Part shown: piece after piece, positions 24,462 through 33,592 of the stretch
How positions within the stretch are numbered: the stretch's first letter is position 1
Layout: the number at the start of each line of letters is the position of its first letter
Assembly (NCBI GenBank): GCA_905215555.1
Contig: CAJMQU010000039.1
Coordinates: 1-43,755, forward strand
Direction: 5' to 3'
Length of the DNA: 43,755 nt
Source of the DNA: an uncultured bacterium
GTDB taxonomy: Bacteria > Bacteroidota > Bacteroidia > Bacteroidales > Bacteroidaceae
Translations under genes and position numbers: made by a program
Notes under the pieces: generated by a model
What the model saw: only the letters and a program-made list of their open reading frames with translations
The model's database searches: none
Told to the model about the DNA's origin: nothing

Positions 24462-26840
24462 TTATTCAGCGGGAGTCTCCTCCTCTTCTGTTTCATATGC
24501 ATTCTTCCAGTCTTCACCACTGAAGTCTTCACTTATATCTTTTCCGGCAATTCCGTCGCATACGCCTTTATAGGCATGTTTGCGGCTATAGCTTGCATCG
24601 AATAAGTTAGGGGCATCGCCAGACAACCAGTATTCATGCTCTTTCGTGTTGTCGCTCAGTGTCCAGATGGTGATGCCTGACTGTTGTGCCTGTGGTACGT
24701 TTTCTCTGTAAGAATCAAAAATCATCTGATAAACTCCTGCCTGTGTTGCCAGTTGTTCGGCAGATGGGGTAGTGGTACCTACCTGTACATCCAGTTCCGT
24801 CACACGAATCAACTTGCCTGTTGCAGCCATGGTCTTGAACATGGCGTCTACCTGAGCTTTCGTGATATTGGATGATACATGCATCTGAGTACCGATACCA
24901 TCTACTTTCTGGCCGTTGTCTTCGATATAGTTCACAAAGTCAATCAAGGCAGTCAGCTTGTTCGGGCTTGATTCGAGATTGTAATCATTCACATAGAGTT
25001 TGGCATCGGCTGTTGCATATTTGCGGGCATATTCGAAAGCTTTCACCGCATATTCTTTACCGATATAGTACCCCCAATAGAAGTGATCGTTTGCCCAATT
25101 CAGGTTCAGACCGCTTTCTTCGTTTTCTACCGGTGCTGCGTCAGGTGCTTCATCACCATTACTCATAAAGTTTCCACCGATACCACGCCATTGCCCGTTG
25201 TCTGCAATGGGTTCGTTTATTACATCCCATTCTTTAATGCGGGTACCGGTATGCTCCAACATACCCTTAATCCAGGCTTCCATGGCGCCAAGTAAAGCCG
25301 TTTTTTTCTCTTCCGGAGTCTTCAGTTTGTAGCTGATGCCACCGGCGCGGGTTACAGCTTTGGCAGAAACATTCTGTGTCCCTTCTGTATATTCAACTAT
25401 CTGAATGTTATCTACATAATAGGTTACATCGGGTAAGTAACCGAATTCTAAATTACACTTCCAGGTGGTTGCCCCTTCGGCAAAGTCATTATTGAAATTT
25501 TGAAGAACAACACTGATCAATTGCCAATCGGTCGTGGTCTCAAATGCTTCTGTCCAGCCGGATTGATTACCTGTCCAGTTCATCCAAGGCCAACGATTCT
25601 GCATACCTGTATCAAAAGTCACACGTCCCTTACCTGCCTGGTCCGATTTTACATAAAATGATAACTGAACTTTCTTTCCGGGTAGGGTAGGCATGTCGGA
25701 AGAGGTGATTTGCAGATTGTGTGCTTCCGATGAGGTAGAACTTGCCGTCATTTTTAAAACTTTCTTTCCATCAGGGGCGTCACTTAAACCGACAGCTTCT
25801 ACACCGGCACCCGGATTCGTTAAAGTCCAACCGGTGGTTCCATTTTCAAATGAGCCGTTTTGACAATAGTTGGTCGGTCCTTCTTTTTTCTTTCCGAACT
25901 TGATATTATCAATATAACTGGTTCCTTCTGCAAAGCCAAAGTCAATGGTCAGATGAGATGGAGCAAGGTCTATGGTTGACTGCGGCATTTCAAATTCTGA
26001 TTCAAAGTAATACCATTGTTTGGCAGGAACTTCTTTAGACTGATAAGAATCACCGTTGTACGATGTGCGGTTTTGCAACTGTACTTGGAATTGCGAGTTG
26101 GCATTTTCTGAGTACACATAGAAAGATACAATATAAGTTGCTCCGGCTTCCCATTGCATTTCGGGCAAAGTATAATAGGCTTGTGCGGAAAAGTTGGTAC
26201 CTGCCACCGGATTATACAGTTTCATTGCATAGTCACTTTTATATCCTGCTCCTGCTTCGGAAATATTAGCTGTGCAACCTGTGCTTGACCATGCTCCCCA
26301 GCCATCGATGTTTCCTGCTTCAAAGTCGGAATTCGCAATGATATTCTCCACATTGTCGGCAGGATCGGTTTCAATCACTACTTCCGGAGCAATTAGCGAT
26401 TTCAGATATGCCTGCTTTTGCTGCGTATGCCACAGGAAATTGTGCCCGTACACCTGGATGTCGGAAGGGACAAGGTTCAGAAATGCATCGATCGTGGTAA
26501 AGTCCAGTGTACCATCGCTTTTGACTACAGACGCATGTTTCATTGCATTCCCTGTCGTAAACAACTGGAAGTTTTCGTCAGCTACCTGTTTGTATTGCGG
26601 GTCACTGATATAGAGGTCGGCTCCCAAACCGAGGCCGATGGTTGCGTGCGGCATATACTGTTTGGCATATGCTTTGATATAATCGTAGTTCGCTAACTTC
26701 TCTTTTAGCGCAAGGGGAATATCGGAGATATTGACATCACCGTGGCCGTCAGGTTTTCCCCATTCCATCTTTTCATCGTAGCAACTGCCAAATGCCAATG
26801 CACAAGCCACTACCGGAAGAATGATTTTATTTAGTTTCAT
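24462..26840 (-). CDS. GH10 endo-xylanase lipoprotein with tandem CBM4-like modules inserted in the barrel
   Basis: A 792-residue surface lipoprotein (signal MKLNKIILPVVACALAFGSC followed by YDEK, acidic as in exposed lipoproteins). The barrel starts ATIGLGLGADLY, LFTTGNAMKHAS and GHNFLWHTQQK. It is interrupted at about residues 165-480 by two CBMs, the first opening NIIANSDFEAGNIDGW and the second NYCQNGSFENGTTGW. It then resumes with IKEWDVINEP (acid/base Glu543), YVNDYNLES, GIGTQMHVS and IRVTELDVQ (nucleophile Glu682). This is the classic outer-surface xylanase layout of Bacteroides xylan loci, which releases long oligosaccharides for SusC/D import. It is the fourth gene after susC. It is a paralogue of the 2604-4808 enzyme, whose CBM order differs. 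A short acidic tail (ETEEEETPAE) ends the protein. Confidence 0.95.
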   Translation of the reverse strand: MKLNKIILPVVACALAFGSCYDEKMEWGKPDGHGDVNISDIPLALKEKLANYDYIKAYAKQYMPHATIGLGLGADLYISDPQYKQVADENFQLFTTGNAMKHASVVKSDGTLDFTTIDAFLNLVPSDIQVYGHNFLWHTQQKQAYLKSLIAPEVVIETDPADNVENIIANSDFEAGNIDGWGAWSSTGCTANISEAGAGYKSDYAMKLYNPVAGTNFSAQAYYTLPEMQWEAGATYIVSFYVYSENANSQFQVQLQNRTSYNGDSYQSKEVPAKQWYYFESEFEMPQSTIDLAPSHLTIDFGFAEGTSYIDNIKFGKKKEGPTNYCQNGSFENGTTGWTLTNPGAGVEAVGLSDAPDGKKVLKMTASSTSSEAHNLQITSSDMPTLPGKKVQLSFYVKSDQAGKGRVTFDTGMQNRWPWMNWTGNQSGWTEAFETTTDWQLISVVLQNFNNDFAEGATTWKCNLEFGYLPDVTYYVDNIQIVEYTEGTQNVSAKAVTRAGGISYKLKTPEEKKTALLGAMEAWIKGMLEHTGTRIKEWDVINEPIADNGQWRGIGGNFMSNGDEAPDAAPVENEESGLNLNWANDHFYWGYYIGKEYAVKAFEYARKYATADAKLYVNDYNLESSPNKLTALIDFVNYIEDNGQKVDGIGTQMHVSSNITKAQVDAMFKTMAATGKLIRVTELDVQVGTTTPSAEQLATQAGVYQMIFDSYRENVPQAQQSGITIWTLSDNTKEHEYWLSGDAPNLFDASYSRKHAYKGVCDGIAGKDISEDFSGEDWKNAYETEEEETPAE

Positions 26841-26886
26841 AATCTATATTCTTTATTCGTTTTACAAAAAAGTGATTCAGCTTCCT

Positions 26887-28263
26887 CTATTCTTCATCGT
26901 CGAAGTCTGAGATGATAACGTTTGCACAGGGAACCACGCGCCAGTTATCCAGATAAACTTTGGTTTTGAAGATAGTAGAAGTGATGCTGACCCCGTCAAA
27001 AGTGAAGTCGGTGTTCACAAAACCCACGCCGAAGTTCTGATACTTGGCTGCCAGACGATCTTCAACTACAGTTTTGAAAGTGGGTGCGGTGGTTCCTTCT
27101 TCCAGCTCCTTCTTGTAGTAACCAAATTCGCTGAAAGGAATGGTTACGGTTTGCCAGCCCTCCGTGGTGAAAGGAACAATTGCTCCATTCCGGATGTAAG
27201 GCACATAGAATGCGGTGCGTTGCCCGTCGTCATCAGAACCTATTCCGGCAAAATTGAAGTTGTTGAAGAGGCAAATCTCGATATGACCGGTTCCAATCCA
27301 TGCTTCGGGAACACAAATATCGAACTGGAAGGCAACGTCTGTCAGAGGTGTGGTTTCCGGAATATAGGAATACATACGTGTCCAGTCCACGCTTTCATCT
27401 TCACCGGTACCTACGGTCCAACATTCTGTAACGCGAGGTTTACCCGCCGCTACACCGTTGCCGCTCAGTAAGCGGTCCGGCACAACCTGCAAGCACTTGC
27501 CGCGTCCTGAATTTTCAGGGTCGCTCACGAGGTCTTCATCATTAATCATAGAACCTGTCTCGCTCCAGCTCCAGAAACCTTGTTTGCCTTTACCGTCGAA
27601 GTCGAGTATCATGCAGTGATTGTCATTGAAATAGGCGGGGGTAGCGGCAATACCGTTAGCTCCTTCCGAATAGATGGAACCACTGGCAGTGACGCCGGAG
27701 GGCATTGTGAATGAGTACCATTCACCGTCTTCGTCACTTTCTATATCGGTGACTTCGATTCCGCCGGGCAAGGTTACTTTGCTTGTTTCATGCAGTCCCG
27801 CTCCATACACAGTCACTTTCTCTTGAACTTGTGGCAGTGTGTTGCTGATGTGTGAAACGCTTGGGGCGGCAGCACGGATTTCAAAGTCATGCTTTAACTG
27901 CGCACCGGATTTTACTAGATGTATTTTATTGCGCACATCTTCCGGGGCATCTACAACAGGTGTCTTATTATCAATAGTAATCAGCATAGAGTTGTCGGCT
28001 ACATAAGCCACGTTGAAGAATGTTTCATATCCGTTGATATATACCTTCTTCATACCCAAGAAGCCACTACCTTCGATGCGGATTAATTGCCCCAGGCGGG
28101 CAAACTCAATCGGGCGGTCGGGAACTGCGGACTTATAGTCTTCCAGATAAATCTGTGTGATGTGGATCGGTTTGCTGTCTTGGGCATTGTCGTCATCGCA
28201 AGATACGAAGCAAACGGTGGTCAGCGCAAGACATAAAAGCCATATATATTTCAAGTTTTTCAT
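26887..28263 (-). CDS. Surface glycan-binding protein (SGBP) with IPT/TIG repeats
   Basis: A 458-residue lipoprotein (signal ends FVSC, followed by DDDNAQD, a strong surface-export pattern). Two IPT/TIG-like beta domains follow: about residues 30-125 (QLIRIEGSGFLGMKKVYINGYE) and about 130-210 (PSVSHISNTLPQVQEKVTVYG). A larger C-terminal beta domain (about 215-455: MILDFDGKGKQGFWSW, GKCLQVVPDRL, ECWTVGTGEDES, DTDFTFDGVSI-type strands) resembles the glycan-binding C-terminal domain of SusE-position proteins. There is no catalytic motif. It sits in the normal position between SusD and the GH10 xylanase and should bind xylan at the surface. The ligand is inferred from context. Confidence 0.88.
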   Translation of the reverse strand: MKNLKYIWLLCLALTTVCFVSCDDDNAQDSKPIHITQIYLEDYKSAVPDRPIEFARLGQLIRIEGSGFLGMKKVYINGYETFFNVAYVADNSMLITIDNKTPVVDAPEDVRNKIHLVKSGAQLKHDFEIRAAAPSVSHISNTLPQVQEKVTVYGAGLHETSKVTLPGGIEVTDIESDEDGEWYSFTMPSGVTASGSIYSEGANGIAATPAYFNDNHCMILDFDGKGKQGFWSWSETGSMINDEDLVSDPENSGRGKCLQVVPDRLLSGNGVAAGKPRVTECWTVGTGEDESVDWTRMYSYIPETTPLTDVAFQFDICVPEAWIGTGHIEICLFNNFNFAGIGSDDDGQRTAFYVPYIRNGAIVPFTTEGWQTVTIPFSEFGYYKKELEEGTTAPTFKTVVEDRLAAKYQNFGVGFVNTDFTFDGVSITSTIFKTKVYLDNWRVVPCANVIISDFDDEE

Positions 28264-28281
28264 ATCTGTTTGATTTTTAAA

Positions 28282-29982
28282 TTATTTATATAAGTCTTTT
28301 GCAGACACTTCTCTCTCACCGAAAGAGTAGGCTACGGTTTGAATGTCGCCACGGAGATAATGGTTCTTATTCTGATCAACGTCGGATACCGGAAGCGTCA
28401 GGCTGCTGGCAGTAGCCGTAGCCACACCCTTGCCGGGAGCGACATAGTCTTCGCTGATTTCGTATACACCGGTAGTTTCGTTATAATCGTAGCTGGCGTT
28501 GCGGCTCTGGTTGTTCATATAGTTCACCACTTCCTGCTGCTTGTAGTAGGAACGGCGAATCAGGTCGTACCAATATTGTCCCTCAAAGGCCAGCTCGATG
28601 CGGCGTTCGTAGCGCAGGTCTTCATATGTGATGGAAGTCTTGGGCGACATGCCGGCACGTGTGCGCACTTTGTTGAAAAAGAATAGGGCGGTTGGATTGT
28701 CGGTCGATGTGTTATTCCCTAAGATAGCTTCCGCCAGATTCAGGTAAACTTCTGCCAATCTTAGCATGTGGGTGTTCAGACCGCTGCTTTGCTGGTAACT
28801 TACACCATTGTCGGCATTGGTGCCTATGACATACTTCTTGATGTTTGCACCCTGGCTTCCGCGGTTTTCCGTCACGCCGTATGTGTAGCCTCCGCCACGT
28901 ACATTCATATCCGGATAGTGCTCTCCGTAAGAAGCCACGGAGTAGTGGCGACGGATTACATCTTTAGGGTCATATTCATTCCACAAGTCCCATGAACAGT
29001 AAGTGGCACCGCCCCAGTTGGTAGCATCTGTCACCATCGTAGACCATCCGAAGAAAGTAGTGATGGATTGCATGCTTCCCCAGGGAAGAACATCCTTAGA
29101 GCCGGTGAGCCACTGCAATTGGAAGAGCGATTCCTTGCAGTTATTGTTTGCGTAAGTGAAAAGGTCACCGTAGTTTTCCATCAGGTCGTATGCAGAGGCA
29201 CTTGTCACTTTCAGGGCGGCTTTCTGTGCCAGGTCCAGATAATACGTGTTGCGAGTGCCGCGGTTAGGGTCGGTAGCTACGTTACTTCCGTTGTATTCGC
29301 CATTTTCTGTCAGACCGGCCATGGAGAGATACACGCGTGACAGCATACCGAAAGCGCTGTACTTGGTGATTCGCCCGGTTTGTGCAGGTGTGTCCGACAG
29401 ATATTTGGCTGCATATTCCAGATCGCGGATGGCAAATTCCATTACATCAACACGGTTATTGGCAGGAATCACATAATTGTTTACCAGGTCGGCTGTGTTC
29501 TCGTATATGATAGCTAGTCCCCAGAGGGAAGCCAGATACCAATAAGCTGTTCCACGCATGAAGCGTGCTTCTGCCATACCTTGTGTCTTGGCTGTTTCGC
29601 TTACGTTCGGTGAAGAGTAGTTCTTGATGTTGTTAATCGTATTATTGGCCTGTGACACTACCGAGTAGAATGCCCCCCAGGCATCGTCAAGACCTGCTGC
29701 AAGTGATGTCTCGTTCAGGTTGGTGTATGGGTAGATGTAATCGGAATACTGTGCGGTGATGTTGTTGGCACGACCGTCACCCATGGAGTAGTAGGCTTTC
29801 TCGTTGAAACTGGACCATACATAGTTGTAAAGAGGAGCTGTTGCAGCCGTGATGGCTGCATCGCTGTCGAAGAAAGTTTTCTGGTTGAGGTTGGTTGTAT
29901 TTTCTTGTTCCAGGAAGTCTTCGCAACCAGCCAGTGACATACCACCGGCCAAAGCCATTATAAGAATTAATTTGCTTTTCAT
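28282..29982 (-). CDS. SusD-like outer-membrane glycan-binding lipoprotein
   Basis: A 566-residue RagB/SusD lipoprotein (MKSKLILIMALAGGMSLAGC, Cys20, then EDFLEQE). Family marks are the N-terminal CEDFLEQENTTNLNQKTFF, the TPR-like EARFMRGTAYWYLASLWG helix, LRLAEVYLNLAEAIL, KVRTRAGM, and YERRIELAFEGQYWYDLIRR near the C-terminus. It is full length, unlike the interrupted homologue at the window start. It works with the SusC encoded 19 bases upstream as the lid of an outer-membrane importer for xylan oligosaccharides. Confidence 0.96.
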   Translation of the reverse strand: MKSKLILIMALAGGMSLAGCEDFLEQENTTNLNQKTFFDSDAAITAATAPLYNYVWSSFNEKAYYSMGDGRANNITAQYSDYIYPYTNLNETSLAAGLDDAWGAFYSVVSQANNTINNIKNYSSPNVSETAKTQGMAEARFMRGTAYWYLASLWGLAIIYENTADLVNNYVIPANNRVDVMEFAIRDLEYAAKYLSDTPAQTGRITKYSAFGMLSRVYLSMAGLTENGEYNGSNVATDPNRGTRNTYYLDLAQKAALKVTSASAYDLMENYGDLFTYANNNCKESLFQLQWLTGSKDVLPWGSMQSITTFFGWSTMVTDATNWGGATYCSWDLWNEYDPKDVIRRHYSVASYGEHYPDMNVRGGGYTYGVTENRGSQGANIKKYVIGTNADNGVSYQQSSGLNTHMLRLAEVYLNLAEAILGNNTSTDNPTALFFFNKVRTRAGMSPKTSITYEDLRYERRIELAFEGQYWYDLIRRSYYKQQEVVNYMNNQSRNASYDYNETTGVYEISEDYVAPGKGVATATASSLTLPVSDVDQNKNHYLRGDIQTVAYSFGEREVSAKDLYK

Positions 29983-30001
29983 TGTTTTCTCGTTTTTTAG
30001 G

Positions 30002-33000
30002 TTAGAAAGAAACGTTTAACCCGAATGTATAAATGCGCGGTGAGGGATAACGGCCATAATCCAAGCCATTCATCAGAGCATCGCCGTACATACAGCCCAC
30101 TTCCGGATCGTAGCCGGAATAGTTGGTCCAGGTGTATACGTTCTGCAGGTTGGCATATATCTTCACATTCTGCAAGTTCAGCTTGCTGATCCATTGCTTG
30201 GGCAGTGTGTAGCCCAGTGAAATATTTTGAATACGCAGGTAAGAACCATCTTCAATGTAGAGGTCGCTGACACGATTGTTGGCATTGGTGGTAGAAGCCG
30301 ATATACGTGGCAGGATAGTACTGTTTCCGTTTGCGACGTACAGATTGCGGAAATCATCCGGGCCATTCGGGTCTATTCTTTCCACAAGGGCATAGTTGGT
30401 TGCGCTCTTTAGCAGGTTGTTGTTTACTCGCGGATTCTCTATATAGCGGCGGTTGTAGTTCAGCACGTCATTGCCGTAAGAGCCGGAGAGGAAGATAGTC
30501 AGATCGAAACCTTTCCAGGAGAATGTATTGCCGATGCCGTAGGTGAACTTGGGTTCGGGATTGCCGATGAAGGTACAGTCGTTGTTGTCGATGACCCCGT
30601 CATTGTTCAGGTCGGCAAAGATGTAGTCACCGATCCAGGTCTTTCCTTCTTCGATGGAAGAACCTGCCGGGAGGGCGACGGGTTTCACGTTGCCTTCCTT
30701 ATCCTTATAGTAGAAGTCTTCGGCTTTGTCGAAACGGCCGATTACCTTATATCCCCAGAATTGTCCGATGGGTTGTCCTACGATGGTACGTGTAACCACG
30801 TTGTTTTCACTGCCCACACTATAGGTCTTTTCGATAGAAGCGCTTTCTGTGTCCAGTTCGAGCACCTGGTTGCGGTTTAGTGAGAACACGAAGTTGGAAC
30901 GCCACTGAAAACCTTTCTTATCGATATTCACGGTGTTCAGAGTCAATTCTATACCTTTATTTTCCAGTGAACCTACATTTGCCCACGGATTGCTGGCTGC
31001 ACCGGCTCCTGCCGAACCCAGATATGATGGCAACGGGAGTTGAAGCAGCAGGTCTTTGGTTTTCTTATAGTAGATGTCGGCAATGAATTCGATGCGGTTC
31101 TGGAAGAGACTGAGGTCCAGACCGATATTGGTGGAATAAGTGGTCTCCCATTTCAATTCGGGATTGGCTGTGTTTCCTGTCAGCACACCTACACCCCACG
31201 GAGTGGTTTTGGAAGAGAGCATAGCCATGTAAGCCCAGCTTTCTACGTTTTGGTTACCTGTTGCACCCCAACCGAAACGGAGTTTAAGATTATTGATTAC
31301 ATCATTTTCCTTCAGGAACGATTCATTGGAAATCTTCCATCCCAGGGCAGCGGAGGGGAACCATCCCCAGCGGTTTCCTTTGGCAAACTTAGAAGAACCG
31401 TCGCGACGTAGGGTGGCGGTGAGCAGATAGCGGTCGTCATACGAATAGAAGCCACGGCCGAAGAAAGAAGCGATGGAGTTGTCACTTTGCGAACCGGTAC
31501 CGCTTGATTTGGAGATGTCGCCTGCGCTCGGATCTTTGGTAGAGTTGCTCAGATAGCCTGTTGCATTGCTCACCTGTGTTTCCCAGTGCGATTGTGACAT
31601 TTCCTGTCCCACCATGACGTTGATGTTGTGAACACGGGCGAAGGTCTTATTATAGGTAAGGATATTCCGCCATGACCAGTATTTAGTATCGGTCTTTGTC
31701 CAGCGTCCGGTACGGGTTTCGTTGGTGATAACGCCGAACTTATAGTCCGGTTCATAATAGTAGAATTTGTTCAGGTTGTAGTCAGCGGAAAGTTCCGTCT
31801 TGAAGGAAAGTCCGTCCATCAGTGTCGCTTCCAGATAGCTGCTTATACGGAAGTTCATCTTCTTGTTATAGTTGTCGCGGATGGTTGCGTAGGCTACGGG
31901 GTTAACCGGCATCCACACGTCATCCGGTCCGTCGAAACCACCGTCGGCATTGGTTACGGCTACAGAAGGTTGCTGTTGCAGGGCATTCATAATAATATTG
32001 TTGTCGCAACCTACCTTTTGTTTCGAGTCGGACAATGAGAAATTGATACCTGCTTTCAGCCATTTCTTCACTTGTGCATCGATGTTGCCGCGCAGTGAGA
32101 GACGCTTGAAGCCTGAGCCTAAAGCGATACCGTCCTGGTCCAGATATCCGGCGCTGATGGCATAGGTTGCCTTGTCGCTGCCGCCTGTCATCGAGAGGTT
32201 ATGGCTGGTCATCATGGCACTTTGGAAGAGTTCATCTTGCCAGTCGGTTCCTTCACCCAGCATATCGGGGCGTACGAAAGCACTGCTTTGGGTGACGATA
32301 CCTGCCGCCGCACGGGCATTGTGGTGTTCGGCATATTCACGCAGATTCATCATATCGAGGTGCTTGGGCATGTTCTGCCAGCCTATGTAGCCGTCGTAAG
32401 TAATGGTAGCTTCGCCTGCCTGTCCGCGTTTGGTGGTAATCATGATGACACCGTTGGAGGCACGTGCACCGTAGATGGCAGTGGCGGAGGCATCTTTCAA
32501 TACGTCCATTGAAACGATGTCCGAAGGGTTGATGCTGGACAGCGGGTTATTGGTTTCATCGTCTGTGGCAGCGTCCACTACCACACCGTCTATCACGAAG
32601 ATTGGCTGATTCGTGGCGTTCAGTGAGTTGATACCACGGATGCGGATGGCAGAACTTGCACCCGGAGTACCGGAATTGGCCTGTATCTGTACACCGGCAG
32701 CACGGCCTTGCAACACTTGGTCAATAGAAGTCGGAACCGATTTCTTGATGGCTGCATCGTTCACCGATACTACGGAACCTGTCAGGTCCGAACGCTTCAT
32801 CTGTCCGTACCCCACAACCACCACTTCATCCAGCATTTCGGTATCTTCCTTCATGGTGACGTTGATTTGTGTCTTTCCGGATACGGGAATCTCTTGTGCC
32901 TTATATCCCACAAATGAAATTACGATGGTACTGTTGGATGGAACATTCAGTGTGAAGTTACCGTCGATATCCGTAATGATACCGTTGCCGGTGCCTTTTT

Positions 33001-33148
33001 GCACTACACTTGCACCGATAACCGGCTCTCCTGTGCTGTCTTTTACAACACCTTTCACAGTCACGTTCTGTGAAAATGCCCATATAGGTATCAGGCATAA
33101 TAAGAATAGAAGCCCCAATGGCTTAAAATAATAATTTGTGCATTTCAT
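30002..33148 (-). CDS. SusC-like TonB-dependent outer-membrane oligosaccharide transporter
   Basis: A 1048-residue importer, first gene of the Part B operon. After the signal peptide (to about Gln27) comes a carboxypeptidase-regulatory-like domain (VTVKGVVKDSTGEPVIGASVV, about 28-105), a TonB-box-like segment (DEVVVVGYG, about 107-116), a plug domain (VLQGRAAGVQIQ, IRIRGINSL, DVLKDASATAIYGARASNGVI) and a 22-strand barrel ending in the terminal phenylalanine FGLNVSF used for barrel assembly. It forms the SusCD complex with the next gene. A 5' leader of about 130 bases and the palindrome plus GTAAC repeats upstream suggest HTCS induction by xylan breakdown products. Confidence 0.97.
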   Translation of the reverse strand: MKCTNYYFKPLGLLFLLCLIPIWAFSQNVTVKGVVKDSTGEPVIGASVVQKGTGNGIITDIDGNFTLNVPSNSTIVISFVGYKAQEIPVSGKTQINVTMKEDTEMLDEVVVVGYGQMKRSDLTGSVVSVNDAAIKKSVPTSIDQVLQGRAAGVQIQANSGTPGASSAIRIRGINSLNATNQPIFVIDGVVVDAATDDETNNPLSSINPSDIVSMDVLKDASATAIYGARASNGVIMITTKRGQAGEATITYDGYIGWQNMPKHLDMMNLREYAEHHNARAAAGIVTQSSAFVRPDMLGEGTDWQDELFQSAMMTSHNLSMTGGSDKATYAISAGYLDQDGIALGSGFKRLSLRGNIDAQVKKWLKAGINFSLSDSKQKVGCDNNIIMNALQQQPSVAVTNADGGFDGPDDVWMPVNPVAYATIRDNYNKKMNFRISSYLEATLMDGLSFKTELSADYNLNKFYYYEPDYKFGVITNETRTGRWTKTDTKYWSWRNILTYNKTFARVHNINVMVGQEMSQSHWETQVSNATGYLSNSTKDPSAGDISKSSGTGSQSDNSIASFFGRGFYSYDDRYLLTATLRRDGSSKFAKGNRWGWFPSAALGWKISNESFLKENDVINNLKLRFGWGATGNQNVESWAYMAMLSSKTTPWGVGVLTGNTANPELKWETTYSTNIGLDLSLFQNRIEFIADIYYKKTKDLLLQLPLPSYLGSAGAGAASNPWANVGSLENKGIELTLNTVNIDKKGFQWRSNFVFSLNRNQVLELDTESASIEKTYSVGSENNVVTRTIVGQPIGQFWGYKVIGRFDKAEDFYYKDKEGNVKPVALPAGSSIEEGKTWIGDYIFADLNNDGVIDNNDCTFIGNPEPKFTYGIGNTFSWKGFDLTIFLSGSYGNDVLNYNRRYIENPRVNNNLLKSATNYALVERIDPNGPDDFRNLYVANGNSTILPRISASTTNANNRVSDLYIEDGSYLRIQNISLGYTLPKQWISKLNLQNVKIYANLQNVYTWTNYSGYDPEVGCMYGDALMNGLDYGRYPSPRIYTFGLNVSF

Positions 33149-33281
33149 AATGAAATTAATTTAGTTGGATAACAATAATATTCCTTTCTTTAATAAAGAT
33201 GTGAAGACATGTTTTTCATTCTCAGGTTTTCATATGTGCATTCATTGATTTAAAGGGTTAAACTTTGCTTTTTGCTTGAAA

Positions 33282-33289
33282 CAAAGGTA
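33282..33289 (-). promoter_or_regulatory. Bacteroides -7 promoter element, susC operon
   Basis: CAAAGGTA on the plus strand reads TACCTTTG on the minus strand, matching TAnnTTTG, 133 bases before the SusC ATG. The -33 position is poor. The 33149-33592 gap of 444 bases is AT-rich and contains both divergent promoters and the repeats listed separately; no gene was seen in it. Confidence 0.55.
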
Positions 33290-33328
33290 TTTGATAAATT
33301 GGATATATGGATGATAAATTGTAGCCTG

Positions 33329-33348
33329 TGTTACATTAAAATGTAACA
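33329..33348. promoter_or_regulatory. 9-bp-arm palindrome TGTTACATT-AA-AATGTAACA
   Basis: A perfect dyad (33329-33337 with 33340-33348, two-base centre) lies about 40 bases upstream of the susC -7 element. It contains the same heptamer ATGTAAC as the direct repeats, here in both orientations. Confidence 0.6.
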
Positions 33349-33362
33349 TGACTTTTCCCTGT

Positions 33363-33390
33363 GTTACAAAATCATTTGCTGGTGTTACGT
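33363..33390 (-). promoter_or_regulatory. Putative HTCS operator: 21-bp-spaced repeat upstream of susC
   Basis: Read on the minus strand, ACGTAAC (33390-33384) and TTGTAAC (33369-33363) are 21 bp apart, and ATGTAAC within the palindrome (33336-33330) lies 33 bp further on. Orientation relative to transcription is the same as at the GH5 and GH35 promoters. Confidence 0.5.
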
Positions 33391-33561
33391 ATCGACTTTT
33401 TTTCAGCGAATATCGCACTTTTGGGGGATATCGGATAAGGTGAACTGAGATTGTCTGTATATTGCATTTACTCTAAAAACTGATAACTTCAATCCACATC
33501 GTACTGAATCATTTTTTGATATGGTTACCTGTATAGTCAGGTACATTCCGAAAGTTTTTCG

Positions 33562-33569
33562 TATCTTTG
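33562..33569 (+). promoter_or_regulatory. Bacteroides -7 promoter element, HTCS copy 2
   Basis: TATCTTTG lies 23 bases before the HTCS ATG and is identical to the octamer before HTCS copy 1. An imperfect dyad (ACCTG at 33527-33531 with CAGGT at 33538-33542) lies just upstream. Confidence 0.6.
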
Positions 33570-33592
33570 CTTACCTTTAAGTATGAAATGCA

